From Prado023 sp036375875 (GTDB taxonomy: Bacteria; Actinomycetota; Actinomycetes; S36-B12; CAIYMF01): a stretch of 11,442 bases of DNA. A model generated the notes under the pieces. That model was not told where the DNA came from. It saw only the letters and a program-made list of their open reading frames with translations, and made no database searches. The stretch is from assembly GCA_036375875.1 (NCBI GenBank), contig DASVBK010000050.1, positions 1 through 11,442 of the forward strand, read 5' to 3'. Position numbers and translations under genes: made by a program. Below, piece by piece: positions 1 to 7,945 of this stretch (position 1 is its first letter; each line of letters begins with the position of its first letter).

Positions 1-7
1 GTGTCGG

Positions 8-877
8 TCACCCGAACGCCCCGAACGCCCGCTCGGCGTTGGCGTGCAGGTCGTCGCACAACTGGTCGAGGTCCGCTGCGCGCAGCTCGGCGAGCCGCCG
101 GACCGTGAGCGGCACGAGGTAGCTGGCGTTGACCTGCCCGCGGTGGGGGGTGGGGGTGAGGTACGGCGCGTCGGTCTCGACGAGGATCCGGTCACGAGGC
201 ACCACGGGCGCCGCCTCGTGCAGGTCGCGGGCGTTGGCGAACGTGACGGTCCCGGCGAACGACACGTACCAGCCGTGCTCGGCGGCGACCCGCGCCATGG
301 CGGCATCCCCCGAGAAGCAGTGGAACTGCACCACCTCGGGCAGCCCGCCGTTGCCCTGCTCGTCGAGCAGCACGCGCAGCACGTCGTCGTGGGCATCGCG
401 GTCGTGGATCACCAGGGCGCGGCCGAGCCGGCGCGCCACGTCGAGGTGCGCGCGGAACGCCTGCTCCTGGATCACCCACCCCTCGACGTCGCGGGTGCGG
501 AAGTGGTCGAGACCGGTCTCCCCGATGCCGCGGACCCGCTCGGCGGAGGTGGCCAGCCGCTCGACCTCGCCGATGGCGGCGTCGAGCTCGCCGCGGGCAG
601 CGAGCCGGGGGGCCTCGTTCGGGTGGATCCCGATCGCGGCGAGGATGCCCGGGTGCGACTGCGCCATCGCGACGGCCTCGGCCACGTCCCGGATCGAGCA
701 GCCGACCTGCACGATGCCGGTCACGTTCACCGCGGCAGCGGCCGCCAGCGCCTGCTCCGGGGTCAGCGCGGCCTCGTCGCCGCCGCGCATCTCGATGTGG
801 CAGTGGGCGTCGACGACCGGCCGCGGCAGCGGCGGCGGGGCCGGGGGCCGCTCGGGCACGTGCCGGCGCTCAGCCAC
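8..877 (-). CDS. tatD: TatD family metal-dependent hydrolase / DNase
   Basis: TatD-family enzymes are cytoplasmic metal-dependent hydrolases, usually 3'-5' exonucleases acting on DNA or RNA. The 289-residue product has the family length and every expected metal ligand of the TIM-barrel fold. These are the HxH pair in VVDAHCHIE (H25, H27), E120 in GIGETGLDHF, H158 in LVIHDRD, H186 in QFHCFSG and D236 in LVETDAPYLTP. The start is GTG at 877-875. It is supported by a GAGGAGG motif nine bases upstream and by the 8-base overlap GTGGCTGA with the metG stop, which implies translational coupling. The first ~20 residues are a proline-rich extension before the first strand, so a slightly later start is possible. 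In related actinomycetes the genes after tatD are rpfB, ksgA and ispE; only seven bases remain here to the window edge, so this cannot be tested. The family assignment is firm, but the physiological substrate is not known from sequence. Confidence 0.96.
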   Translation of the reverse strand: MAERRHVPERPPAPPPLPRPVVDAHCHIEMRGGDEAALTPEQALAAAAAVNVTGIVQVGCSIRDVAEAVAMAQSHPGILAAIGIHPNEAPRLAARGELDAAIGEVERLATSAERVRGIGETGLDHFRTRDVEGWVIQEQAFRAHLDVARRLGRALVIHDRDAHDDVLRVLLDEQGNGGLPEVVQFHCFSGDAAMARVAAEHGWYVSFAGTVTFANARDLHEAAPVVPRDRILVETDAPYLTPTPHRGQVNASYLVPLTVRRLAELRAADLDQLCDDLHANAERAFGAFG

Positions 878-2489
878 CGGCCGGGGCCTCCTCGGGCAGG
901 CGTGGGAACAGTGCCGCTCCCTTGGTGACGCGCACGCCCGGGGGCAGCTGGCCCCAGCGGCTCACCGCCGCCAGGGGCTGCTCGCCGATGGCGCCGAGGC
1001 CCTCCTGCGCACCGATCGAGGCCCACAGCGCCCGTGTCGCCCGCGGCATCACCGCGTGGTGCAGCACGGCGATCGCCCGCAGCGCCTCGCAGGTCGTGTA
1101 CAGCACGGTCGCCAGGCGCTCACGTGCCCCGGGGTCCTCGGCGCGCTTGGCCAGCGCCCACGGCTCCTGCTCGGTGACGTAGAGGTTCACGGCGTCGACG
1201 AACCCCTTCACCGCACCGATGCCTGCGGTGAAGTCCAGCCGCTCGTAGGCCGCATCGGCGTCCTGCACGGCCCGCAACAGGTCGTCGGCCAGCGCCAGGT
1301 CGGCGTTCGCCGGGGCGCCGGGCTCAGGCAGCGCGCCGTCGAAGTACTTGCCGACCATCGCCGTGGCCCGGGAGCCCAGGTTGCCCAGCCCGTTGGCCAG
1401 CTCGGAGGTGTAGCGGGCGGTCATGTCCTCCCAGGAGAAGGACCCGTCCTGGCCGAACTGGATGGCGCGCAGGAAGTAGTACCGGAACGCGTCGACCCCG
1501 AAGTGGTCGATGACCTGCTCCGGCGAGATCCCGGTGAGCTTGCTCTTGCTCATCTTCTCGCCGCCCACGAGCAGCCAGCCGTGGGCGAAGACCTGGCCCG
1601 GCAGCGGCAGGCCGGCCGCCAGCAGCATCGCCGGCCAGATCACGGCGTGGAAGCGCAGGATGTCCTTGCCGACCAGGTGGATGTCGGCGGGCCAGGTGGC
1701 CGCGAAGCGGGCTCCCCCGGGCAGGTCGGCGTCGTCGCCGAGGCCCACCGCAGTGGCGTAGTTGAGCAGCGCGTCGAACCAGACGTAGACGACCTGCGAG
1801 GGGTCCCAGGGCACCGGGATGCCCCAGTCGAAGCTGGAGCGCGAGATCGACAGGTCCTGCAGGCCGCTGCGGATGAACGAGACCACCTCGTTGTGCGCGC
1901 TGTGCGGCGCGACGGCATGCGGGTGGGCCTCGTAGTGGGCCAGCAGCGCTTCGCCGAACGCGGAGAGCCGGAAGAACCAGTTCGTCTCGGCGACGGTCTC
2001 GACGGGCCGGGAGTGCACCGGGCACAGCAGCTGGCCCTCGTGCTCACCGGTGCCGGGCACGAGCTCCCCGGCGAGCTTGAACTCCTCGCAGCCCACGCAG
2101 TAGGGGCCCTCGTAGTCGCCGGAGTAGATGTGGCCGCGGTCCTTGAGCAGCGTCAGGAAGCGCTGGACCCGTGCCTCGTGCCGGCGCTCGGTGGTGCGGA
2201 TGAAGTCGTCGTTGGCCACGTCGAGGGTCTCGAGCACGGGCTTCCAGTGCTCGGCGACCAGCCGGTCGGCCCATGCCTGCGGGGTCATCCCCGCAGCCTG
2301 CGCGGTGCGCAGCACCTTCTCGCCGTGCTCGTCGGTGCCGGTGAGCAGCCACACCTGCTCGCCGCGCTGACGGTGCCAGCGGCAGATCGTGTCCGCGGCG
2401 ACCGTGGTGTAGGCGTGCCCGATGTGCGGGGCGTCATTGACGTAGTAGATGGGCGTCGTGACGTAGAACGCCTTGCCGGTCGGGCTCAT
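870..2489 (-). CDS. metG: Methionyl-tRNA synthetase
   Basis: This cytoplasmic enzyme charges tRNA-Met and initiator tRNA with methionine using ATP. The 539-residue class I synthetase shows the signature HIGH at residues 22-25 (in NDAPHIGHAYT), GTDEHG at 51-56 and KMSKS at 312-316. A connective-peptide zinc knuckle is formed by C131, C134, C156 and H159, the CxxC/CxxH form. The C-terminal EMAPII-like tRNA-binding domain of longer MetRS proteins is absent, and the protein ends about 20 residues after the usual LFPRL motif. The frame is open further upstream to about 2675, but homology begins at the ATG at 2489 (MSPTGKAFYVTTPIYY), and that extension would run into the divergent rsmI gene. There is no Shine-Dalgarno sequence. 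A TAGACT hexamer eight bases before the ATG suggests a leaderless transcript. The 3' end overlaps tatD by 8 bases, so the two form an operon. Confidence 0.98.
   Translation of the reverse strand: MSPTGKAFYVTTPIYYVNDAPHIGHAYTTVAADTICRWHRQRGEQVWLLTGTDEHGEKVLRTAQAAGMTPQAWADRLVAEHWKPVLETLDVANDDFIRTTERRHEARVQRFLTLLKDRGHIYSGDYEGPYCVGCEEFKLAGELVPGTGEHEGQLLCPVHSRPVETVAETNWFFRLSAFGEALLAHYEAHPHAVAPHSAHNEVVSFIRSGLQDLSISRSSFDWGIPVPWDPSQVVYVWFDALLNYATAVGLGDDADLPGGARFAATWPADIHLVGKDILRFHAVIWPAMLLAAGLPLPGQVFAHGWLLVGGEKMSKSKLTGISPEQVIDHFGVDAFRYYFLRAIQFGQDGSFSWEDMTARYTSELANGLGNLGSRATAMVGKYFDGALPEPGAPANADLALADDLLRAVQDADAAYERLDFTAGIGAVKGFVDAVNLYVTEQEPWALAKRAEDPGARERLATVLYTTCEALRAIAVLHHAVMPRATRALWASIGAQEGLGAIGEQPLAAVSRWGQLPPGVRVTKGAALFPRLPEEAPAGG
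887..893 (-). promoter_or_regulatory. Ribosome binding site of tatD, inside metG
   Basis: The minus strand reads GAGGAGG here, nine bases before the GTG start of tatD and inside the last codons of metG. It fixes the GTG at 877 as the start and shows that tatD can be initiated independently as well as by coupling to metG termination. Confidence 0.75.
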
Positions 2490-2503
2490 GGGGGCAGAGT
2501 CTA
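2490..2503 (-). promoter_or_regulatory. Putative leaderless -10 promoter element of metG
   Basis: On the minus strand TAGACT (2503-2498) lies eight bases before the metG ATG. No Shine-Dalgarno motif lies between the two, and no clear -35 box is visible about 17 bases further upstream. The placement fits a leaderless transcript starting at or next to the A of the ATG. The assignment rests on motif and position only. Confidence 0.45.
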
Positions 2504-2541
2504 GTTCGGCTGCGCGAGGCCCCTGGCGCCCTGCGCTGCGG

Positions 2542-2553
2542 CACGATGGCCCC
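2542..2553 (+). promoter_or_regulatory. Possible weak -10 element of rsmI
   Basis: CACGAT (2542-2547) ends six bases before the rsmI ATG, and there is no ribosome binding site. It keeps the A at position 2 and T at position 6 of a -10 hexamer but not the leading T, so it is weaker than the TAGNNT elements of neighbouring genes. A matching CATGAT stands before the 5-FCL gene. Confidence 0.25.
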
Positions 2554-3423
2554 ATGACGCAGGCGCAGACCGGCACGCTCGTGCTCGCCGGGACGCCGCT
2601 GGGCAACCCCGCGGACGCCTCGCCCAGGCTGGCCGCACTGCTGGCGTCAGCCGACCTCGTGGCCGCCGAGGACACCCGACGGCTGCGCCGGCTGCTGGCC
2701 GACCTCGCGGTGCGCCGTGAGGGCCCGGTGGTCTCGTTCTACGAGGATGTCGAGCGCGAGCGCTTGCCCCGGCTGCTCGAGGTGCTCGCTGCCGGCGGCA
2801 CGGTGGCGCTGGTCACGGACGCCGGGATGCCGTCGGTGTCCGACCCCGGCTACCGGGCCGCTCGGGCCGCGCTGGACGCCGGGCACCGGGTCACCGCGCT
2901 GCCGGGGCCGTCGGCGGTCACCACGGCGCTGGCGGTCTCCGGCCTGCCCTGCGACCGGTTCTGCTTCGAGGGGTTCCTGCCCCGACGGCCCGCGGAGCGC
3001 CGGGCGCGGCTGGCCGAGGTGGCCGACGAGCCGCGGACGCTGGTGTGGTTCGAGGCCCCGCACCGGCTGGCCGAGGCGCTGGCCGACCTTGCGGCCGCCC
3101 TGGGCGACGAGCGCCCGGCGGCCGTCTGCCGGGAGCTGAGCAAGACCTACGAGGAGGTGCGGCGCGGCAGCCTCCGGGAGCTGGCGGCCTGGGCGGCCGG
3201 GGGCGCGGTCCGCGGCGAGCTCACGCTCGTGGTGCAGGGCGCGCCACCCGCCGATCCGGCCCGATCGACCGACGTCGCGGGCCTGGCCCGTCGGGTGGCC
3301 GCGCTGGAGTCCCAGGGCGTGCCGCGCAAGGAGGCGATCGCGCTGGTCGCGCAGACCACGGGCACCCGCAAGCGCGCGGTGTTCGACGCCGTGGTCGCCG
3401 CGAAGCCGAGCTCGACCGACTGA
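2554..3423 (+). CDS. rsmI: 16S rRNA (cytidine(1402)-2'-O)-methyltransferase RsmI
   Basis: RsmI uses S-adenosylmethionine to 2'-O-methylate C1402 of 16S rRNA in the ribosomal decoding centre. The 289-residue protein has the tetrapyrrole-methylase (class III SAM) fold motifs in order: GTPLGN at residues 13-18, AAEDTRR at 37-43, VTDAGMPSVSDPG at 87-99, LPGPSA at 116-121, FEGFLPRR at 138-145, then FEAPHRL, CRELSKTYEEV and GELTLVV towards the C-terminus. The length is normal. The ATG at 2554 is chosen because the SAM-domain strand starts right after it. An upstream in-frame ATG at 2473 would overlap the metG coding region and add unrelated residues. The HNE-type loop common in the family reads E64-D-V-E67 here, so the H and N are replaced. 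The gene is divergent from metG and converges on pmt with 19 bases between stops. The neighbourhood matches the conserved actinobacterial order. Confidence 0.97.
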   Translation: MTQAQTGTLVLAGTPLGNPADASPRLAALLASADLVAAEDTRRLRRLLADLAVRREGPVVSFYEDVERERLPRLLEVLAAGGTVALVTDAGMPSVSDPGYRAARAALDAGHRVTALPGPSAVTTALAVSGLPCDRFCFEGFLPRRPAERRARLAEVADEPRTLVWFEAPHRLAEALADLAAALGDERPAAVCRELSKTYEEVRRGSLRELAAWAAGGAVRGELTLVVQGAPPADPARSTDVAGLARRVAALESQGVPRKEAIALVAQTTGTRKRAVFDAVVAAKPSSTD

Positions 3424-3442
3424 CCGTCGGGCTGGGCGGCTG

Positions 3443-5038
3443 TCAGACCCAGGTGGGCAGCCACATGCGCAGGTGCCAGTCGTCGTAGGGCATGACCTGC
3501 CCGGTCCAGACGGGCAGGAAGAACCAGGCGGCGGCCACGATGAGCAGCAGGGCGGTTCCCCCGGCCATGAGCCCCCACTGCCGGCGGGGTGCGCTCGCAT
3601 CCGGGCCGCCGGACAGGCGCGCGAGCGAGATCGCGAGCATGCCGGCGAGGAACGGGGCCATCACGACGGCGTAGAACGTGAAGATCGTGCGGTCGTGGTA
3701 GAGCAGCCAGGGCAGCCAGCCTGCCAGCCACCCCACCAGCAGGGCGCTGCTGCGCCAGTCGCGGCCAGCGACCGCTCGCCAGGCGTTGTGGCCGAGGGCC
3801 AGCAGCCCGGCCCACCAGATGAGCGGGTTGCCCAGCGCGAGGACCTCGGCAGCGCACTTCTGGGCGCCGCACTGCAGGCCCTCGCTGTCGTAGGAGAAGG
3901 ACGTCGGGCGCGTCATGAACGGCCACGACCAGGCGCTCGACCGGTAGGAGTGCGGCGAGTCCAGCCCGACGTGGAACCGCCATGCCACGCGGTGGTACTC
4001 CAGCAGCGAGCGCAGCGCGTCGGGCACGAGGGGCAGGCCTCCGGGGTGGCTCACGGCCCACTGCCGGTCGTACCCGCCATCGGTGAGCAGCCAGCCGGAC
4101 CACGTGGCGACGTACACCACCACTGCCACCGGGACGATGCTCACGAACGCGGGCAGCGCGTCGCGACCCAGTGCGGCGAGCCACGGGCGTCGTACGCCCA
4201 GCTCGCGCCGCAGCGACACGTCCCAGGCGACCGTGAGCAGGCCGAAGAAGGCCACGTACCACAGGCCGCTCCACTTCACGCCGCAGGCCAGGCCGAGGGC
4301 GACGCCAGCGGCGATCCGCCACGGGCGCAGCCCCAGCCCGGGGCCGAGGCCGGCTGCCAGCACCGCACCCGGCCCCGCCAGGTCGAGGCGGCGCCGCACG
4401 GCGTCGCGATCGAGCAGGAGCAGGCCGAAGGCGGCGATCACGAAGCACATGAGCGAGACGTCGAGGATGGCCGTGCGGCTGAGCACCAGGTGGACGCCGT
4501 CCAGGGCCAGCAGCAGCCCGGCGACCGTCCCGATGACGTCCGAGCGCGTGAGCCGTCGCAGGATCCGCGTCGTCATGAGCACGCTGAGCGTGCCGAGCAC
4601 CGCGACGCCGAAGCGCCAGCCGAAGGGGGTGACGCCGAAGGCCCATTCGCCGGCGGCGATCACCCACTTGCCCACCGGGGGGTGCACGACGAACGCCGGG
4701 GTCTGCGTGAAGATGTCCAGCCGGTCCCAGGCGGCGTCGCTGCCCAGGATGACGTCGTTGGCGTCCTTGATCGTCTCGCGCTCGTAGCCGAAGCGCAGCA
4801 GCGCCAGGGCGTCCTTCACGTAGTAGGTCTCGTCGAAGATGATCGCGTCGGGCCGGCCCAGGTTGACCAGGCGCAGGAGACCGGCGAGGGCGGTGACCAC
4901 GAGTGGTCCCACCCAGCCGCGCCACCCCGACGAGGGCATAGGCCGGAGCAGCGGCCGGCGCAGCGCAGCGCCCACGGGTGCCTGCGCAGGCCCGGCGAGC
5001 GACGTGGCGGGGTCCGTCACGGCGGTCGGGGCGCTCAC
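3443..5038 (-). CDS. pmt: Dolichyl/polyprenyl-phosphate-mannose protein O-mannosyltransferase (PMT family, GT39)
   Basis: This multi-spanning membrane enzyme transfers mannose from polyprenyl-phosphate-mannose to Ser/Thr of proteins as they leave through Sec. The 531-residue product matches the actinobacterial PMT family (the Rv1002c type). A basic cytoplasmic N-terminus of ~40 residues precedes the first membrane segment. The acidic catalytic pair lies in the first external loop (IIFDETYYVKD, D69-E70). HPPVGKW follows at 119-125, LDGVHLVLSRTAILD at 179-193 and GVKWSG at 253-258. The C-terminal PMT_4TMC region shows SYRSSAWSWPFMTRP around 364-378, two cysteines (C390, C395) and further hydrophobic segments to the end. 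The GTG start at 5038 has no Shine-Dalgarno sequence but follows TAGCAT by exactly six bases, indicating a leaderless mRNA. The gene stands apart from the WS/DGAT gene, whose stop is 64 bases upstream, so it may be transcribed alone. Adjacency to rsmI is conserved in Mycobacterium. Confidence 0.95.
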   Translation of the reverse strand: MSAPTAVTDPATSLAGPAQAPVGAALRRPLLRPMPSSGWRGWVGPLVVTALAGLLRLVNLGRPDAIIFDETYYVKDALALLRFGYERETIKDANDVILGSDAAWDRLDIFTQTPAFVVHPPVGKWVIAAGEWAFGVTPFGWRFGVAVLGTLSVLMTTRILRRLTRSDVIGTVAGLLLALDGVHLVLSRTAILDVSLMCFVIAAFGLLLLDRDAVRRRLDLAGPGAVLAAGLGPGLGLRPWRIAAGVALGLACGVKWSGLWYVAFFGLLTVAWDVSLRRELGVRRPWLAALGRDALPAFVSIVPVAVVVYVATWSGWLLTDGGYDRQWAVSHPGGLPLVPDALRSLLEYHRVAWRFHVGLDSPHSYRSSAWSWPFMTRPTSFSYDSEGLQCGAQKCAAEVLALGNPLIWWAGLLALGHNAWRAVAGRDWRSSALLVGWLAGWLPWLLYHDRTIFTFYAVVMAPFLAGMLAISLARLSGGPDASAPRRQWGLMAGGTALLLIVAAAWFFLPVWTGQVMPYDDWHLRMWLPTWV

Positions 5039-5050
5039 GGCGCCATGCTA
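5039..5050 (-). promoter_or_regulatory. Putative leaderless -10 promoter element of pmt
   Basis: TAGCAT on the minus strand (5050-5045) is separated from the GTG start by six bases (5044-5039). That places the start codon at +1 if the hexamer is a -10 box. No ribosome binding site and no good -35 box are present. This is the best-spaced of the leaderless candidates in the window. Confidence 0.5.
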
Positions 5051-5060
5051 GGTGGCCCTC

Positions 5061-5102
5061 CGGCGATCGGGCGCCAGCCTCGGCGATCGGGGTCAGCCGG
5101 GG

Positions 5103-5110
<8 letters not shown>
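5061..5110. repeat. Short tandem duplications around the WS/DGAT stop codon
   Basis: CGGCGATCGGG occurs at 5061-5071 and again at 5081-5091. GGTCAGCCGG occurs in direct tandem at 5091-5100 and 5101-5110. The second tandem pair duplicates the minus-strand TGA stop of the acyltransferase gene (5105-5103), leaving a second TGA ten bases downstream. The repeats fill most of the 64-base gap to pmt and look like replication-slippage products. No function is evident. Confidence 0.7.
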
Positions 5111-6890
<1,780 letters not shown>

Positions 6891-6894
6891 GACC

Positions 6895-6900
6895 CCTCCT
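6895..6900 (-). promoter_or_regulatory. Ribosome binding site of the WS/DGAT gene
   Basis: The minus strand reads AGGAGG, followed by GG, TC and then the ATG, so the spacing is about four bases, slightly short. It supports the ATG at 6890 over the internal ATG at codon 9. Confidence 0.75.
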
Positions 6901-6987
6901 GATGCCGCCCGCCTGCGCTGGCCCGACGCTAGTCGGCGAGGCGCTGCGATGCGCGCGGCCGCACCGGCGGGCCAAGCCCGGCTGCCT

Positions 6988-7554
6988 TCACCCCACGTCG
7001 CCGGTGGCGAACTGCACGTCGGCGGTGGGGACCACTGCCGCGGTGCGCCCCGGCGCCCGGTGGTACTGCCAGTACAGGTTCGTGTGGGCGATCACCTGCG
7101 CCGGGGGTGGTGCGCCGTACTCGGTGAGGTCCTCGGTGGTGTGGGCGTCACCGACGAGGGTGATGTCGTACCCCCGGACGATCGCACCGTGCAGGGTGGA
7201 CCTGATGCACTCGTCGGTCTGCGCGCCGGCCAGCAGCAGCCGCCCGACCCGCCGGTCGGCAAGCACGGCCTCGAGCTCGGTCTCCTCGAAGGCGTCCGCA
7301 TAGGTCTTGGCCACGATGGGCTCGGCCTCGGCAGGCACCAGCTCGGGGACGTACTGCCAGGCCTCGGACCCCGCTGGCAGCTCCGCGCTGGAGTGCTGCA
7401 CCCACACCACCGGGACACCGGCCTGGCGCGCCCGCTGCACCAGTACGGCGGCATTGGCCACCACCCGGTCACGCTCATGGGCGTGGTCCACGACGCCCCG
7501 CTGCAGGTCGACGACGAGCAGGGCGGTGTTGGGCCGGTCGGTCAGCGTGGTCAT
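6988..7554 (-). CDS. Isochorismatase-like cysteine hydrolase
   Basis: Proteins of this family are cytoplasmic hydrolases of amides or vinyl ethers that use a Cys-Asp-Lys triad. The 188-residue product shows the triad as D16 (ALLVVDLQRG), K83 (PIVAKTYADAF) and C116 (AGAQTDECIRST), followed by a typical GYDITLVGDAHTTED segment. It has no aryl-carrier domain, so it is not a siderophore-type isochorismatase such as EntB. The PncA metal-binding pattern is not apparent, so nicotinamidase is unlikely. It looks like the general subfamily whose substrate is unassigned. The ATG at 7554 is supported by GAGGAG five bases upstream and a good upstream promoter. The stop lies 97 bases before the WS/DGAT start on the same strand, so the two may share a transcript, though no functional link is obvious. 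Confidence 0.92.
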   Translation of the reverse strand: MTTLTDRPNTALLVVDLQRGVVDHAHERDRVVANAAVLVQRARQAGVPVVWVQHSSAELPAGSEAWQYVPELVPAEAEPIVAKTYADAFEETELEAVLADRRVGRLLLAGAQTDECIRSTLHGAIVRGYDITLVGDAHTTEDLTEYGAPPPAQVIAHTNLYWQYHRAPGRTAAVVPTADVQFATGDVG

Positions 7555-7559
7555 GGTGG

Positions 7560-7565
7560 CTCCTC
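7560..7565 (-). promoter_or_regulatory. Ribosome binding site of the isochorismatase-like gene
   Basis: The minus strand reads GAGGAG with five bases (CCACC) to the ATG at 7554. It supports this start. Confidence 0.8.
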
Positions 7566-7611
7566 GTGGCGACGGGTCCTGGATCGGACTCCTCGACTGG
7601 ACGACCCGCCC

Positions 7612-7640
7612 ACGCTAGGACGCCGGTCTGGCACCGTCAT
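7612..7640 (-). promoter_or_regulatory. Putative sigma70-type promoter of the isochorismatase-like gene
   Basis: On the minus strand, ATGACG (7640-7635) and TAGCGT (7617-7612) are separated by exactly 17 bases. They match the principal-sigma consensus at the TGAC core of the -35 box and at TA...T of the -10 box. Transcription would begin near 7605, giving a leader of about 50 bases containing the GAGGAG site. No operator or riboswitch-like fold was recognised in the leader. Confidence 0.5.
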
Positions 7641-7758
7641 CCCGACCGGTCCGCAGGCTGGGACACGGCAACCGGCTCGGGGGATGTGGCGGCGAGCTGA
7701 GGGGAGCCGTCGCCTCGCCGTTGGCGATGCTCCTCCCGAGTCCCCCCGTGCTTGTTCG
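7618..7758. other. Non-coding spacer with no recognisable gene
   Basis: This stretch lies between the isochorismatase-like promoter and the inverted repeat beside tRNA-Ala. Frames are open across it on the minus strand but have no family resemblance or credible start. Visible items are a small stem TCGCC-GTT-GGCGA and a 12-base copy of tRNA sequence (GAGCTGAGGGGA at 7694-7705). Nothing else is supportable. Confidence 0.5.
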
Positions 7759-7806
7759 CACAATGCAGTTGGCCCCCGGGAACACCCGGAGGCCAACGGC
7801 ATTGTG
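7759..7806 (-). terminator. Large inverted repeat at the 3' end of tRNA-Ala, probable terminator
   Basis: Arms CACAATGC (7759-7766) / GCATTGTG (7799-7806), GTTGGCC (7768-7774) / GGCCAAC (7791-7797) and CCGGG (7776-7780) / CCCGG (7785-7789) nest around a four-base loop at 7781-7784. That gives 20 Watson-Crick pairs with two interruptions. Read as minus-strand RNA, the inner interruption becomes a G-U pair (7775/7790), giving 13 continuous pairs. Read as plus-strand RNA it is a C/A mismatch. This strand asymmetry fits a hairpin made on the tRNA strand. The outer arm includes the last two tRNA bases. No U-run follows, as is common for high-GC actinomycete terminators, so a role in 3'-end processing is an alternative. 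Confidence 0.6.
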
Positions 7807-7877
7807 GAGCTGAGGGGACTCGAACCCCTGACCCCCTCGATGCGAACGAGGTGCGCTACCAGCTGCGCTACAGCCCC
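7805..7877 (-). tRNA. tRNA-Ala (anticodon CGC)
   Basis: The 73-base cloverleaf folds fully on the minus strand. The acceptor GGGGCTG pairs with CAGCTCC, including the G3-U70 wobble that is the identity element for alanyl-tRNA synthetase. The D-stem GCGC/GCGC closes a loop with GG. The anticodon stem CCTCG/CGAGG holds loop TTCGCAT (anticodon CGC, reading GCG). The T-stem AGGGG/CCCCT holds loop TTCGAGT, and the discriminator base is A73. The CCA end is not encoded, since C-A-A follows, so it must be added by CCA transferase. GCG is a heavily used alanine codon in this GC-rich sequence. The gene has its own promoter upstream and a strong inverted repeat directly downstream. Confidence 0.97.
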
Positions 7878-7891
7878 AATCGGAGGCCACG

Positions 7892-7921
7892 AGTGTACCC
7901 AGCGGCCCGACTGGGGGCCAA
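7892..7921 (-). promoter_or_regulatory. Putative promoter of tRNA-Ala
   Basis: On the minus strand TTGGCC (7921-7916) and TACACT (7897-7892) are spaced by 18 bases. Transcription would start near 7885, leaving a short 5' leader of about eight bases for RNase P. The element sits in the 68-base gap after the glpR stop, so the tRNA need not depend on the glp-rimJ-glpR transcript. Confidence 0.5.
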
Positions 7922-7945
7922 ATGAAGTCCGTCCCGCAGAACGGC

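Noticed and set aside
129..2504. A 791-codon open frame on the plus strand opposite tatD and metG
   Set aside because: It is antisense to two genes with complete family motifs. Its translation is compositionally biased and matches no fold. Such frames are expected where third positions are almost always G or C.
2473..2553. Longer rsmI start at ATG 2473
   Set aside because: It lies inside the metG coding region and adds 27 residues not seen in the family. The ATG at 2554 directly precedes the SAM-domain strand.
2490..2675. Longer metG start near 2675
   Set aside because: The extension would overlap the first 120 bases of rsmI, has no homology to MetRS, and begins well before the conserved FYVTTPIYY segment.
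3413..3435. CCGAC-TGACC-GTCGG hairpin at the rsmI stop as a terminator
   Set aside because: The stem has only five pairs, includes the stop codon and has no U-run. It is too weak to call between the convergent rsmI and pmt genes.
7898..7925. GGCCC-CCAGTC-GGGCC stem after glpR as a terminator
   Set aside because: It is a five-pair stem without a U-run and overlaps the probable tRNA-Ala promoter. In this base composition it can arise by chance.
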